Shown here: in pieces, positions 19,414-28,813 of the stretch | Position numbering within the stretch: the stretch's first letter is position 1 | Layout of the letters: each line of letters begins with the position of its first letter | NCBI RefSeq assembly: GCF_018139985.1 | Contig: NZ_JAGSOU010000010.1 | Span: forward strand, 87,091-151,090 | DNA from: Actibacterium sp. MT2.3-13A | GTDB lineage: Bacteria; Pseudomonadota; Alphaproteobacteria; Rhodobacterales; Rhodobacteraceae | Length of the DNA stretch: 64,000 nt | Reading direction: 5' to 3' | The notes under the pieces: model-generated | The model's input: only the letters and a program-made list of their open reading frames with translations | Database searches by the model: none | Told to the model about the DNA's origin: nothing | Made by a program: the position numbers and the translations under genes

Positions 19414-22400
19414 TCCGTCTCTTTGCCGTTCACCCGACGGCGGCGAATATCTTGATGCTGGCGCTTCTGGCGCTGGGGATCGCCGCCCTGCCCACGCTTC
19501 AGCGTGATACCTTTCCGCTGGTGCCCCCTTCGGATGTCGAGGTGCGGATCGCCTATCCCGGCGCCTCGCCCGCCGAGGTGGAAACCGGCATCTGCCAGGT
19601 GGCCGAGGACCCTCTGCGCGCCGTCGACAACCTGGCCGAGCTGCGCTGTCTTGCGCGCGACAACATGGCTGTGATCGCCGCCGAGATCGTCGAGGGCGCG
19701 GACATGACGCGCTTTCACAACGACATCAAGGCGGCGGTGGACGGCATCGGCCGCTTCCCGGACAAGGCCGACGACCCGGTGACCCGCGTGGTCGAGCGCG
19801 TGGCCTCGGTCGCCTCGATCGCCGTGACGGGCCCGGACGACCCGCTGGTGCTGCTGGCCTATGCCGACGACCTGGCCGAGCGGCTGAAGGCCGACCCGGC
19901 GATCTCGCAGGTCACGGTTTCTGGCTTTTCCGGCCGCGAGATCGCGATCGAGTTCGAGGCCGCGGCGCTGCAGCGCTATGGCCTGAGCATCGCGGATATC
20001 GGCGCGGTCCTGGCGCGCAACAGCCTCGACATGCCCGCTGGCACGCTGGAGGGGCGGCAGGGCGAGGCGGCGATCCGTTTCCTCGGCGAGAAGCGCAGCG
20101 TGGGAGAACTGGCCGGGATTCCGCTGACCGGCACCGCCACGGGCGGCGAGGTGCTGCTGGGCGACGTCGCGAAGATCACGCTCGGCTTCAGCGACCCGGC
20201 GCAGGCGGCCTATTACAACGGCCAGCGCGCGGCCATCGTCTCGGTCAACAAGACCGCCACACAGGACGCGCTGAAGGTCAAGGCGGCGCTCGACGGCCTG
20301 CTGGAGCGCGCCCAGGCCGAGGCGCCGGGCAACATCGCGCTGGCGATCTCGCAGGATTCGACCTCCAACATCCGCGACCGCCTGCGGATCATCGCCGAGA
20401 ACGGCGTGCAGGGCCTTATCCTGGTGCTGGCGGTGATGTGGCTGTTCTTCGGCTTCCGCTTCTCGTTCTGGGTTGCGATGGGGCTGCCGGTCTCGTTCCT
20501 GGGCACGATCTTCGCCATGCAGCTGTTCGGGCTGACCATCAACATGATGACCATGGTGGCGCTGCTGGTGGCCATCGGCCTGCTGATGGACGACGCCATC
20601 GTGATCTCGGAGAACATCGTGCGCCGCCGCCAGGCCGGTGAAGCCGCGATGGAGGCCGCGGTGAACGGCGCGCGGCAGGTCGGGCCGGGGGTGGTATCCT
20701 CGTTCCTGACCACGGTGATGATCGTGGGGCCGCTGGGCTACATGTCGGGCAACATCGGGGCGGTGCTGAAATACATCCCCATCGTGCTGGTGATCACCCT
20801 GATCGTCAGCCTGGTCGAGGCCTTCCTGATCCTGCCCAACCACGTGCACCATTCGCTGAAGGGCGATCTCGCGCCGAACCGGGTCAGCCGGGCGGTGAAC
20901 GGCGGTTTCGACTGGGTGCGCGACCGGATCGTGGTGCCGCTGTCGGGGATCAGCCTTCGCTACCGCTATTTCACCCTGGGGCTGGCGGGGTTCCTGCTGC
21001 TGTTCTCGGCCGCGCCCTACACCGGCGGGTTCATCAAGTATCAGAGCTTTCCGCAGCTCGAAAGCGACACGGTCGAGGCGCGGCTCCTGCTGGTGCAGGG
21101 CGCGCCGCTGGAACGCACCGAGCAGCGCGTGGCGAAGGTCGTCAAGGCGCTGGAGCAGATGAACGCCGAGTGGACGCCGCAGCAGCCCGCCGGCCAGCCG
21201 CTGGTGAAGAGTTACACCATCACCTACAGCGCCAATGCCGACACGCCCGAGACCGGCCCGCACATGGCCACCGTCAGCGCCAAGCTGCTGCCGGCGGGCG
21301 TGCGCAGGACCGAGGTGACGGATATCGTCGACTACTGGAAGAAGCTGACCGGCCCGATGCCCGACATGGCCGCGCTGCGCTTCACCGACAAGGAGCGGGG
21401 GGCGGGCGGCAAGCCGATCGACATCCGCCTGCAGGGCGACGATCTGGACGCGCTGCGCGCCACGGCCAGGGAGATGCGGAAGTTCTTCCGCGAATTCCAG
21501 GGCGTGCGCGACGTGACCTTCGATCTGCAGCCCGGTCGGTCGGAATACATCATCACCCTGCGCCCGGCGGCGGCCTCGGCGCTGGGGGTCACGGCGCAGG
21601 GGATCGCCACGCAGCTGCGCGCGGGCTTCCGCGGGGATACCGCGCTGGAGGTGCAGGACGGGCTGGGCAGCCTCGATATCGTGGCGCGGCTGGACGCCGG
21701 CGACCGGATGACGCTGTCCGATATCCTTGAGTTGCGGATCACCGGGCCGGGCGGCACGCTGGTGCCGCTGTCGGCGGTGGCGGATGTGAAGCAGGGCCGC
21801 GGCTACGCCAGCATCAACCGCGTCAACGGCCAGCGCACGGTCACCGTGCAGGGCGCGATCAACCCCGCCATCGCCAATGCACGCGAACTGATGGCCGCGC
21901 TCAAGGCCGAGTTCCTGCCGGGCCTGGCCGAGAAGCACCCCGGCGTCTCCGTCACCATCATGGGCGAGGCCGAGGACACCGCCACCACCGGCGCCTCGCT
22001 GGGGCGCAACATGGTGATCGGGCTGATCGGGGTCTACCTGATCCTGTCCTTCCAGTTCCGCAGCTTCCTGCAGCCGGTGGTGGTGGTCGCGGCGATCCCG
22101 CTGGGCGCGGTGGGGGTGGTCTGGGGCCACATGGCGCTGGGGTTGCAGATCTCGTTGCCCAGCCTCGTGGGGCTGGCCACGCTGGCCGGCGTGGTGGTGA
22201 ACGACTCGATCCTGCTGGTGGCCTTCATGAAGGAGCGCTTTGCCGAGGGCGCGGATCTGCCGGAGGCCGCGCAGGAGGCGGTGCGCGACAGGTTCCGGGC
22301 GATATTCCTGACCTCGCTGACCACGGTGGTGGGTCTGGGGCCACTTCTGTTCGAGCAGAGCACCCAGGCCCAGTTCCTGCGCCCGATCGTGGCCAGCCTG

Positions 22401-22511
22401 GCCTTCGGGCTGACCGGGGCGACGCTGCTGGCGCTGTTCGTCACGCCCGCCATGTTCGCGGTGCTGCACGACCTGCGGTTGGTCCGGCGCGAGGCGGCCG
22501 GCAAGGGTTGA
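19410..22511 (+). CDS. RND-family inner-membrane efflux pump (AcrB/HAE-1-like)
   Basis: The 1033-residue protein has the length and layout of proton-driven RND exporters. It has one N-terminal helix (about residues 8-28), a large periplasmic loop, helices 2-6, a second large loop, and helices 8-12. The conserved helix 4 segment MMTMVALLVAIGLLMDDAIV at about 379-398 carries the paired aspartates of the proton relay, and the R-R-Q-x-G-E segment follows. PGASPAEVETGICQVAEDPL resembles the opening of the porter domain. It acts with the adaptor encoded immediately upstream. No outer-membrane channel gene is next to them, so a TolC-type channel encoded elsewhere is likely. Confidence 0.93.
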   Translation: MIRLFAVHPTAANILMLALLALGIAALPTLQRDTFPLVPPSDVEVRIAYPGASPAEVETGICQVAEDPLRAVDNLAELRCLARDNMAVIAAEIVEGADMTRFHNDIKAAVDGIGRFPDKADDPVTRVVERVASVASIAVTGPDDPLVLLAYADDLAERLKADPAISQVTVSGFSGREIAIEFEAAALQRYGLSIADIGAVLARNSLDMPAGTLEGRQGEAAIRFLGEKRSVGELAGIPLTGTATGGEVLLGDVAKITLGFSDPAQAAYYNGQRAAIVSVNKTATQDALKVKAALDGLLERAQAEAPGNIALAISQDSTSNIRDRLRIIAENGVQGLILVLAVMWLFFGFRFSFWVAMGLPVSFLGTIFAMQLFGLTINMMTMVALLVAIGLLMDDAIVISENIVRRRQAGEAAMEAAVNGARQVGPGVVSSFLTTVMIVGPLGYMSGNIGAVLKYIPIVLVITLIVSLVEAFLILPNHVHHSLKGDLAPNRVSRAVNGGFDWVRDRIVVPLSGISLRYRYFTLGLAGFLLLFSAAPYTGGFIKYQSFPQLESDTVEARLLLVQGAPLERTEQRVAKVVKALEQMNAEWTPQQPAGQPLVKSYTITYSANADTPETGPHMATVSAKLLPAGVRRTEVTDIVDYWKKLTGPMPDMAALRFTDKERGAGGKPIDIRLQGDDLDALRATAREMRKFFREFQGVRDVTFDLQPGRSEYIITLRPAAASALGVTAQGIATQLRAGFRGDTALEVQDGLGSLDIVARLDAGDRMTLSDILELRITGPGGTLVPLSAVADVKQGRGYASINRVNGQRTVTVQGAINPAIANARELMAALKAEFLPGLAEKHPGVSVTIMGEAEDTATTGASLGRNMVIGLIGVYLILSFQFRSFLQPVVVVAAIPLGAVGVVWGHMALGLQISLPSLVGLATLAGVVVNDSILLVAFMKERFAEGADLPEAAQEAVRDRFRAIFLTSLTTVVGLGPLLFEQSTQAQFLRPIVASLAFGLTGATLLALFVTPAMFAVLHDLRLVRREAAGKG

Positions 22512-22529
22512 AGACCCGCGTGCCGTCAC

Positions 22530-22570
22530 GGCCTCCGCCCCGTTTCCCGGCCGGGGAACGGGCGGAGGCC
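22530..22570 (+). terminator. Hairpin after the RND pump gene
   Basis: GGCCTCCGCCC (22530-22540) pairs with GGGCGGAGGCC (22560-22570), and the intervening bases can pair further (GTTTCCC with GGGGAAC). There is no T-run, so it may block exonucleases or act as a weak terminator. Confidence 0.5.
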
Positions 22571-22719
22571 CTGCGCCGGTGATCTCCCCATGCCGGCCGG
22601 CCGAAGGCCCGGCGGCGCGCTGCATGCGACAAGAACCGGAAACTGTGTTAGTCTGACCTCGCGTAACGGGAAACGCGCGATTTCGGAAAAGTTCAGTTTG
22701 CGACGGGAGGTCATTACCG

Positions 22720-23151
22720 ATGAAACCTTTCTTTTCCGCCGTCCTGGCGGCGAGCCTTTGCACAGTCGTCCCTGCCTCCGGCGCCCATGCGGCGGGCATG
22801 ACGGTGGGCGAGTTCGAGTACACCAACAGCTGCGCCTCCTGCCACGGCGCCAAGGGGGACGGCGACGGGCCGCTGGCCTCGTTCTTTGCGGCCGGCGGGG
22901 TGCCGCAGCTTTCGCTTCTGAAAAAGAACAACGGCGGGGTGTTCCCGGTATCGCGCGTCTACGAGATGGTCGAGGGCACCGCCGATGTGCGCGCGCATGG
23001 CGGCCGCGCCATGCCTGTGTGGGGGGACCGCTACCGGGCGCGCGCGGACCCGTCGCTCGATCCCGATTTCGGCCCCGCGGATGTCGAGTCCTATGTGACC
23101 TTCCGCATTCTCGCCCTGATCGAGTATCTGTCGACCCTTCAGGCGGAATAG
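22720..23151 (+). CDS. Small periplasmic class I cytochrome c
   Basis: The 143-residue protein has a Sec signal peptide (MKPFFSAVLAASLCTVVPAS, cleavage near AHA/AG) and one haem-binding CASCH motif at about residues 38-42 in TNSCASCHGAKGDGDGPLAS. A later methionine, in GGRAMPVWGDRY at about 91-102, is a likely sixth ligand. It ends in a YLSTLQ helix typical of small cytochromes. It would carry electrons in the periplasm. GGGAGG lies 8 nt before the ATG. It has no obvious operon partner: the RND operon ends 208 bp upstream. It could serve as acceptor for one of the oxidoreductases in the window, but no link is visible. Confidence 0.88.
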   Translation: MKPFFSAVLAASLCTVVPASGAHAAGMTVGEFEYTNSCASCHGAKGDGDGPLASFFAAGGVPQLSLLKKNNGGVFPVSRVYEMVEGTADVRAHGGRAMPVWGDRYRARADPSLDPDFGPADVESYVTFRILALIEYLSTLQAE

Positions 23152-23902
23152 GCGCGGGCCGGCATCGTTCCAGGCCGCGCAGGCCGACATCGGCCTGCGC
23201 GCGGAGGGCGGTTTTATGGTGAACGGGACGTCATCGGGAAAGCGGTCGCAGGCCTTGAGACCGGGGCATCGCCGCGCCGCGCGTCGGCGGCGCCCGGGCG
23301 GGGTTCAAGCGGTGTCGGGAATAGCGGAATTCGGTGGTGCGGTCCGGGCCAACTCGACCGTCCAGGCGGGGCGCTGAGGTCGATTGGCCTTAAATCTCGG
23401 GCGATCGCCGTCTGATGGGCTTTTCGATCCTCGAAATCCAGCCCCGTATCGTCCATGATCGGCGCGGTGGAGCCCATTATCGGCACCAAGCCGATCGGCC
23501 GCCGCCTCTGCGACATCCCCGACGTGGGCAGGGGCGGACCGCTGATCCGCGGCGGCCCGGCGCGCGAGGCGGCTGCGGCGGAAGAATATGCCGCCTTGGC
23601 CCGCGCCCGACCGCGGGGGTGAAGGATCCGCCTTCCGAGGGGGTGATCGGAGCGAACGGCGCGCCGCAGATGCCGAATCCGACGGCCCCCCGCGCCACCC
23701 GGATCGTGTCGGAAAAGCCGATGTTTTCAGCTCCGCGATGCGGTTTTCGCGGCAAGGGAAGCGAAACGGATGTTGCCCCAGACCAGCGCGTCCCGGTGCC
23801 TTTTCATGCCATTTCAAGGGTTTGGGGCCTTGATCCGCGACTTTCGAAAACCGGACAATTTCGCCTTGTAAATCCTATGCTTGCACGGCTATACGGGTCG
23901 GC
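23152..23902. other. Region without a convincing gene upstream of tRNA-Ser
   Basis: This 751-bp stretch holds several overlapping frames on both strands, none with clear family features. The most protein-like is a 55-codon frame at 23455-23622 on the plus strand. It includes IIGTKPIGRRLCDIPDV, which faintly recalls the first helix of excisionase-like DNA-binding proteins and may be a decayed fragment. The region probably marks the boundary between core DNA and the accessory segment after the tRNA gene. Confidence 0.3.
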
Positions 23903-23992
23903 GGAGACGTGGCCGAGTGGTCGAAGGCGCTCCCCTGCTAAGGGAGTAGACGGGAAACCGTCTCGTGGGTTCGAATCCCATCGTCTCCGCCA
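23903..23992 (+). tRNA. tRNA-Ser (anticodon GCT)
   Basis: GGAGACG (23903-23909) pairs with CGTCTCC (23982-23988), followed by discriminator G and an encoded CCA. The D-arm region has TGGCCGAGTGGTCGAAGGC. The anticodon stem-loop CTCCCCTGCTAAGGGAG has anticodon GCT. A long variable arm (TAGACGGGAAACCGTCTC region) and the GGTTCGAATCC T-arm mark a class II serine tRNA reading AGC/AGU. Confidence 0.97.
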
Positions 23993-24603
23993 TAACCATA
24001 TGATAATAATAGATAATTTATTTTCGCTGCGGCGCAGAAATTTGTGTCTCTTTGCACGGTCAAATTCACCGAAATTCACCGAAATTCCGCCAATTTTGAC
24101 AGAATCTGGCACAAAATCCGCACAGTCTTCGGGACTTGAAAACAACTTTACTGAAAAGCTGCCGCGCTGCGGCATGGGATTGCCCTGTCGTATTTTGCTG
24201 TATGACGTGACAGACGAGCTCTGGCGACCGCTCTGGAGCTCGCCCAGCGGCAAGTCGTGACACATACTCAGGCTGTGGGCGCTGATGTGTATGTTCCCCG
24301 CCCCGTTCGCGTGGCATTAAACGGATGTGCTGCCATAACATGGGGGGCCTCGTAGGCGTTCATTCGCCTCCACTGAAACTTGAGCTACCTGTACCAAGCA
24401 TCAATACCGTTTGGCCGAGTTGGGCTAGCTGAGCATCAGATGTAATGGCTTTGGAAGCTCTCGAACGCTCGCTGCGTGACCAAGGTTGGATACACTTAAT
24501 GGCAGTTCGGAGCCCATAGCTGCCATTTCAAAAAAGTGCAGAATACGACTCCAAGCCCGGAAATCAGAACTGCAGCACGATTCTGATTGAAGTTTGTTGG
24601 AGC
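23993..24603. other. AT-rich gene-poor segment between tRNA-Ser and the insertion sequence
   Basis: Base composition falls sharply after the tRNA: 24001-24130 is rich in A and T, unlike the flanks. A 10-bp unit ATTCACCGAA occurs twice in tandem at 24065-24084. An 8-bp inverted repeat AATGGCAG/CTGCCATT lies at 24498-24527. I find no credible gene. The position directly 3' of a tRNA gene suggests an old integration site, but no second copy of the tRNA 3' end is visible in the window. Confidence 0.4.
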
Positions 24604-24668
24604 TGACCTGCTCCCCTGAAAAGTCCTCGTTTTGAGGTTAGCCTGTTCTCCAACCGAGGAGACAGACG

Positions 24669-24935
24669 ATGAAGAGAAGCCGGTTTAGCGAAGAGCAGAT
24701 CATTGGCATCCTGAAAGAGCACCAGGCCGGGCTCAGCGCGAAGGAGTTGTGCCGCAAACACGGCATCAGCGACGCGACCTTCTAGAAGTGGCGATCGAAG
24801 TCTGGCGGCATGGAAGTGTCCGATGCCAGGCGGCTGAAGGCGCTGGAAGCCGAGAACGCCAAGCTCAAGAAGATGCTGGCGGAGCAGATGCTCGATGTTG
24901 CCACGCTGAAAGAGATGCTGGGAAAAAACTTCTGA
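24669..24935 (+). pseudogene. IS3-family transposase OrfA with in-frame amber codon
   Basis: The frame begins [20 protein letters not shown] and includes [18 protein letters not shown], the HTH of the IS3 OrfA family. The next codon, normally Tyr in the F-Y-K-W motif, is TAG at 24783-24785 (codon 39). Beyond it the frame resumes with [20 protein letters not shown] and the leucine-zipper-like [15 protein letters not shown] up to the stop at 24935. The single-base change (TAC or TAT to TAG) would abolish full-length OrfA and the OrfAB fusion, unless it is suppressed. Confidence 0.9.
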
Positions 24936-24970
24936 GGTCCGGTTCGAGGCGGCGAGCTGTGGACTGGGCC

Positions 24971-25780
24971 ATGAAGGAAAAGAGCTACTCGCAACGACGG
25001 GCCTGTGCCCTGGCCGGGATCGAGCCGCGTGTGTATCGGCGGCAGCGGACCGGGCCGGAGGACCGGGAGTTGCGCCAGCGACTGCGGGAGCTGTCGGGCG
25101 AACGCCGGCGGTTCGGCTATCGGCGTCTGCACATCCTGCTGAAACGTGAGGGCTGGGCCGTGAACTGGAACAAGCTCTACAGGATCTACCGCGAAGAGGG
25201 GCTCACCGTGCGTAAACGCGGCGGGCGGAAACGGGCCATCGGCACCAGGGCGCCGATGGCAATCCCACAGGGGGCGAACCAGCGCTGGTCGCTCGACTTC
25301 GTGTCCGACACGCTCTCGGAGGGGCGTAGGTTCCGTATCCTGAACGTGATCGACGACTTCAGCCGGGAATGCCTGGCCTCGGTGGTCGACACTTCGCTGT
25401 CGGGCATCCGTGTCGCCAGGGAGCTGGATCGGATTGCCGAGATGCGAGGTTATCCTTGCATGGTGGTCAGCGACAACGGAACCGAGCTCACCTCGAACGC
25501 GATCCTGCAGTGGCAGGAGGATCGGCAAGTCGAATGGCACTACATCGCGCCGGGCAAACCGATGCAGAACGGGTTCGTGGAAAGCTTCAATGGCCGCCTG
25601 AGGGACGAGTGCCTGAACGAGCACCTGTTCGCCAACCTGCGCCATGCCCGCCATTTGAGTGCGGCATGGCGCGACGACTACAACCATCACCGCCCCCACT
25701 CGAGCCTCGACGGGCTCACCCCGCGGGGGTATCACCAACGGTCAAGAGAGGACCAAACCCTGAACAGAGATAACTCATAA
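24971..25780 (+). CDS. IS3-family transposase OrfB (DDE integrase domain)
   Basis: OrfB is the catalytic part of the transposase. The frame is open from 24749, but the real product would arise by -1 frameshifting from orfA at the A6 run (24923-24928), continuing into [20 protein letters not shown]. The ATG given here is the first in-frame methionine inside the conserved region. The HTH_21-like [19 protein letters not shown] is followed by the rve domain. Its catalytic acidic residues lie in [20 protein letters not shown] and [14 protein letters not shown], so the DDE triad is intact. It ends with [18 protein letters not shown], typical of the family. Confidence 0.85.
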   Translation: MKEKSYSQRRACALAGIEPRVYRRQRTGPEDRELRQRLRELSGERRRFGYRRLHILLKREGWAVNWNKLYRIYREEGLTVRKRGGRKRAIGTRAPMAIPQGANQRWSLDFVSDTLSEGRRFRILNVIDDFSRECLASVVDTSLSGIRVARELDRIAEMRGYPCMVVSDNGTELTSNAILQWQEDRQVEWHYIAPGKPMQNGFVESFNGRLRDECLNEHLFANLRHARHLSAAWRDDYNHHRPHSSLDGLTPRGYHQRSREDQTLNRDNS

Positions 25781-25875
25781 ACAAGGACTCACAGGGGAGC
25801 AGGTCATTTCCCAAGAGTGGCGCCTTTCGATGACGCTCGAGTTCGCAACGGAAACAACCGATCCCGTGATCGCGG

Positions 25876-27531
25876 TCAGCGCCCCTTCCGCATGATGTAG
25901 AACATGTCGCGGGGGTCGGGAGTGCCAAGGAACTTCGGAACCACGCCAGCGCCGCCGCTTCTGTCCGAGGCGGCCATCTCGGGAACCAGATGCTCAATGT
26001 AGGTCTTGCCGCCGCTGTTGACGTAAAGCGCGAGATAGGTGAGTTCCGGCGCGTTCATGTCCAGCAACATGGCGTATTGGCAGCCATAGGCCTGAAAGGT
26101 CCGCGCCATGGCCGAGGGCGTCGCGGCCGGGAAGTAGGCGTAGGCGAGATAGCGTTGGCGTCCCTTACCCAGCATGCAGGCGCCCGCGCGCAGGGTGCGC
26201 AGTTTGGCCTCGGCCGACCCCGACCAGTTGCCCGCCCCCCATTGCGTCACATACCGCCCGGGAACGCCGCCCTCGATCAATGGCACGCCGTTTTGCCGCG
26301 CGAACCTGATCTTGGGCAGCAACTTGTCGTCCGAACTTGTCCAGGTCTTCATCTCGATCTGGCCGTTGTTCTGCACGAACAGGGTCGACAGGCCGGGCTG
26401 CAGCTTGCTGAGGATCGCTCCCTGCTCGACGAAGCCGTAGTGCGAGCCGCCGTTGACCGCCGCGAGCGGTCCCGACTTGAACGCCCCGTGATGCCGCTTG
26501 AACCCGCCGGCGAAGGTGGCCACCGTGCGGCCCGCCAAGCTGGGGCTGACCATGCCAAGCGGGACCAGAGGCGCGGGCGAGCCAACGCCATCCGGCCCCG
26601 GCAGCCCGCGGGCGCGCACCGATGCCGGCGGGCGCGACGACCATGTCAGACCCGGTTCCTGGGTCCCGACCGCATAGCCGAGATCATAGCGCGACAGATC
26701 GAACGCCACCAGGTAAACGGTTGACCCCAATTCCACCCCATCGAGCGCGTTCACGCTGCCCGGGCCCTGCAGGACCGCCTTGCTGATCGCCTTGGGCTGC
26801 AGGGCGCTCGCGAAGACGCCAGCGAGGCCGGCAACCGGGTGCCAGGCCCCCATCGTCATCTGGCCGGGGTTCGTTCCCGACAACCCAAGCCCCATCCGCG
26901 CGGCGATCACCTGAGGGCTGCCGGGCGAGGCAAGTGCCGCGGGGGCCGGCCCCCCACCCGATTGCCCGCCGCCGCCGGACGGCGCGCCGCGCGCCATGCT
27001 GAGGGTCGATCCACCCGCCCGGTTGCGCAGATACAGCCGCCCGCCGCAGATCGGCGCAAAGGGTCGGCGAGACGCCGCCGCCTCGGCAAGCGCAGACGGG
27101 TCTTGCCAGGGCGCGCATGTCATGGTCCCGCCCGAGCCGGTCAGTTTGAGCGCCGGACCGGAGGACAGTGAAATCTTCTGACCGCCGGGGTTGGGATTTT
27201 CGAGGTGATAGTATTTCTGTTGGCCCGCGCCAGCTTTGCCGATCTGCAAGAGAAACCAGGAATTGACCGCGGGATTGAGAGAAATCAGCCGCACCGTCGC
27301 GTCCGAACCCGGGAGGCTGGCCGACTGTTCGCTGCGGAAGGGCTGCAACTCGATGATGGATTTCGCCCTGGCGGCTTCGTATTGCGCGCGCTGCTCGGAG
27401 GGCGAGGATTGCACCTGTGCGACGTTGCCCAATATGCAAGCCGCCAGGGCCAGGGAAAACCGCAAACCGGACCGGGCAATACCAGGGGACCGATTGCCGT
27501 GACGGGGCGGATCCGAATGTGTAATTTGCAC
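25876..27531 (-). CDS. Secreted protein with possible phosphodiester glycosidase-like (NAGPA) C-terminal domain
   Basis: The GTG start at 27531 has AAAGGAG 9 nt upstream and gives a 551-residue protein with a signal peptide in its first about 45 residues (SGLRFSLALAACILGNVAQV). After an about 200-residue N-terminal part with a Gly-rich linker, the second half has the pattern VATFAGGFKRHHGAF, AVNGGSHYGFVEQGAI, LFVQNNGQIEM, PLIEGG and AMLLDMNAPELTYLALYVN. This resembles NAGPA/DUF2233-type proteins with their N-G-x-x and L-D-x-N features. The match is by eye and weak. It lies between the IS element and an XRE regulator. The frame stays open to 27711 without a better ribosome binding site. Confidence 0.55.
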   Translation of the reverse strand: MQITHSDPPRHGNRSPGIARSGLRFSLALAACILGNVAQVQSSPSEQRAQYEAARAKSIIELQPFRSEQSASLPGSDATVRLISLNPAVNSWFLLQIGKAGAGQQKYYHLENPNPGGQKISLSSGPALKLTGSGGTMTCAPWQDPSALAEAAASRRPFAPICGGRLYLRNRAGGSTLSMARGAPSGGGGQSGGGPAPAALASPGSPQVIAARMGLGLSGTNPGQMTMGAWHPVAGLAGVFASALQPKAISKAVLQGPGSVNALDGVELGSTVYLVAFDLSRYDLGYAVGTQEPGLTWSSRPPASVRARGLPGPDGVGSPAPLVPLGMVSPSLAGRTVATFAGGFKRHHGAFKSGPLAAVNGGSHYGFVEQGAILSKLQPGLSTLFVQNNGQIEMKTWTSSDDKLLPKIRFARQNGVPLIEGGVPGRYVTQWGAGNWSGSAEAKLRTLRAGACMLGKGRQRYLAYAYFPAATPSAMARTFQAYGCQYAMLLDMNAPELTYLALYVNSGGKTYIEHLVPEMAASDRSGGAGVVPKFLGTPDPRDMFYIMRKGR

Positions 27532-28071
27532 GACCTGGCGCTCCTTTTGCTTTGCCCAAGCGCGGTGAACAGGCCCGGGCGTGAAATCCGGCCGCGGTGA
27601 GCTACTCCCCGACCCTTGGACAGTTTCTCGGGTAATTAAATGCTGGTCACTGTCCCTGCTGATCGGCTTAAATGCTGTTCCAGTAGAGCACTGCTGGCGG
27701 TCGCCCGCCAAGTGCTGAATTTGGCTGCCGGCTATTCCTGCGCCCCACCAATTCGTTCAGGTCGCAGCATTTGGCAGAATATGCGCAACTCGGTCTTTCG
27801 GCGCGCAAGCAGCTGAGTGCGATGGCGGTTCCATCGTAAACATAGGGTTAGACTGCGCGCGATCCCGCAGTGCAGTGCCCAGCGGCGAGAGCTGTCTTCC
27901 CTTGCGTTCGGCACAATCATTTCGGCAAACCGAAGCTACACCATAACGCCGCCGGTCGGCGCAACGTTCTCGGATGCCGCATCCCTCGCCCGAACGCGCC
28001 GCCCAAGAGCGCCCAGGGTGCTCATCCACTCAGAAACGAACCGGATAGCCTTGTGGGGCAGGGCGGGCGCC
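27532..28071. other. Gap between the secreted protein gene and the XRE-cupin regulator
   Basis: This 540-bp stretch contains only short overlapping frames. A minus-strand frame around 27732-27920 and another at 27757-28029 have Arg/His-rich translations without recognisable domains. They may be transposase debris, but I cannot assign them. No tRNA, riboswitch or clear terminator is visible. Confidence 0.3.
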
Positions 28072-28722
28072 TCAGTAGGTCGGTGGGGATATTGCCCAGA
28101 TAATAACCGCTTCCTGATCGTTCTCATTCGCGTAACGATGGGGAATGGTGCTTTCGAAGGCAAAGCTGTCGCCTGTTTCCAAGTCCACCCGTTTATCGCC
28201 GAGCCACAGGGCCAGCCTCCCCGAGATGACAATCCCGGCTTCCTCGCCACGGTGTTCGTAGCGCTCCGTTCCGCTGGCAGAATGCGGCGCGAAGGTGCAT
28301 CTGAGAAGCTCGATCCCGCGCGCCAGATTCGGGGAAAGTAATTCGTCGGTAATCCCGCTTTCGAAGGTGAGGCTGCGCCGCTTGTCATGCCTGACGACGA
28401 ATTCGTCGAGATCGTCATCGAGGTTCTGCGCAGGTCTGAAGAACCATGAAATGTTCACCCCGAGCGCCCGGCTGATCGAATGCAGCGCCTTGACGGAGGG
28501 GGATGAAATCCCCCGTTCGATCTGGCTGAGATAGCCTTGCGAAAGGCCGGTGGCCCGGGACAGTTGGGTCAATGTGACATCGCTGGCCTTCCTCAGGAAC
28601 TTGATCTCCTGGCCAACGGATACGCCAGCGTCGAGAACGTTTTCGATGTCCTCGATAGGCTCCGGCTTCACGGGGCCACGGAGGGCTTCCGACCTCGACA
28701 ATCGCTTCGTTGTCTTTGCCAT
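28072..28722 (-). CDS. XRE-cupin transcriptional regulator
   Basis: The 216-residue protein combines an N-terminal XRE helix-turn-helix (about residues 35-90) and a C-terminal cupin domain (about 135-212). The first includes IKFLRKASDVTLTQLSRATG, LSQGYLSQIERGISSPSVKA and LHSISRALGV. The second includes GTERYEHRGEEAGIVISGRL, ALWLGDKRVDLETGDSF and IPHRYANEND. Relatives such as PuuR and similar regulators control amine or amino-acid catabolic operons and bind a small ligand in the cupin. It is divergent from the flavoprotein/ALDH operon with a 159-bp shared control region. It is therefore the likely local regulator of that operon. Confidence 0.9.
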   Translation of the reverse strand: MAKTTKRLSRSEALRGPVKPEPIEDIENVLDAGVSVGQEIKFLRKASDVTLTQLSRATGLSQGYLSQIERGISSPSVKALHSISRALGVNISWFFRPAQNLDDDLDEFVVRHDKRRSLTFESGITDELLSPNLARGIELLRCTFAPHSASGTERYEHRGEEAGIVISGRLALWLGDKRVDLETGDSFAFESTIPHRYANENDQEAVIIWAISPPTY

Positions 28723-28813
28723 CCCTCTTGCCCCCTTGCTGTGGACGCCAGCGCGGCGAACTTAGTCGAAGCCATCGGACGAAGTAAAGGTAAGGAGCCT
28801 TAAATGAAACCAT

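Larger units (their letters stand above)
24604..25806 (+). mobile_element. IS3-family insertion sequence, about 1.2 kb
   Basis: The element is bounded by inverted repeats beginning TGACCTGCTCCCCTG (24604-24618 and, on the minus strand, 25806-25792). It contains the two overlapping frames orfA and orfB of IS3-type elements with a DDE transposase. No target-site duplication is apparent: the flanking triplets are AGC on the left and TTT on the right. An A6 run at 24923-24928 sits where orfB continues in the -1 frame relative to orfA. An amber codon interrupts orfA, so this copy is probably defective. Confidence 0.9.

Noticed and set aside
19377..22931. 1184-codon open frame on the minus strand opposite the RND pump
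   Set aside because: It is entirely antisense to the adaptor/pump genes, has a compositionally odd translation rich in Arg, His and Gln, and no ribosome binding site.
24065..24084. Two tandem 10-bp repeats as a possible CRISPR or phage attachment array
   Set aside because: Only two adjacent copies without spacers, so neither a CRISPR array nor a convincing att site.
23804..24265. Minus-strand frame with WRRRWDSNPR-like translation across tRNA-Ser
   Set aside because: This sequence arises from reading a serine tRNA gene backwards and is a known source of false proteins.
27732..28029. Possible transposase fragment upstream of the XRE-cupin gene
   Set aside because: The short Arg/His-rich frames show no definite transposase motif, so no mobile element is called.
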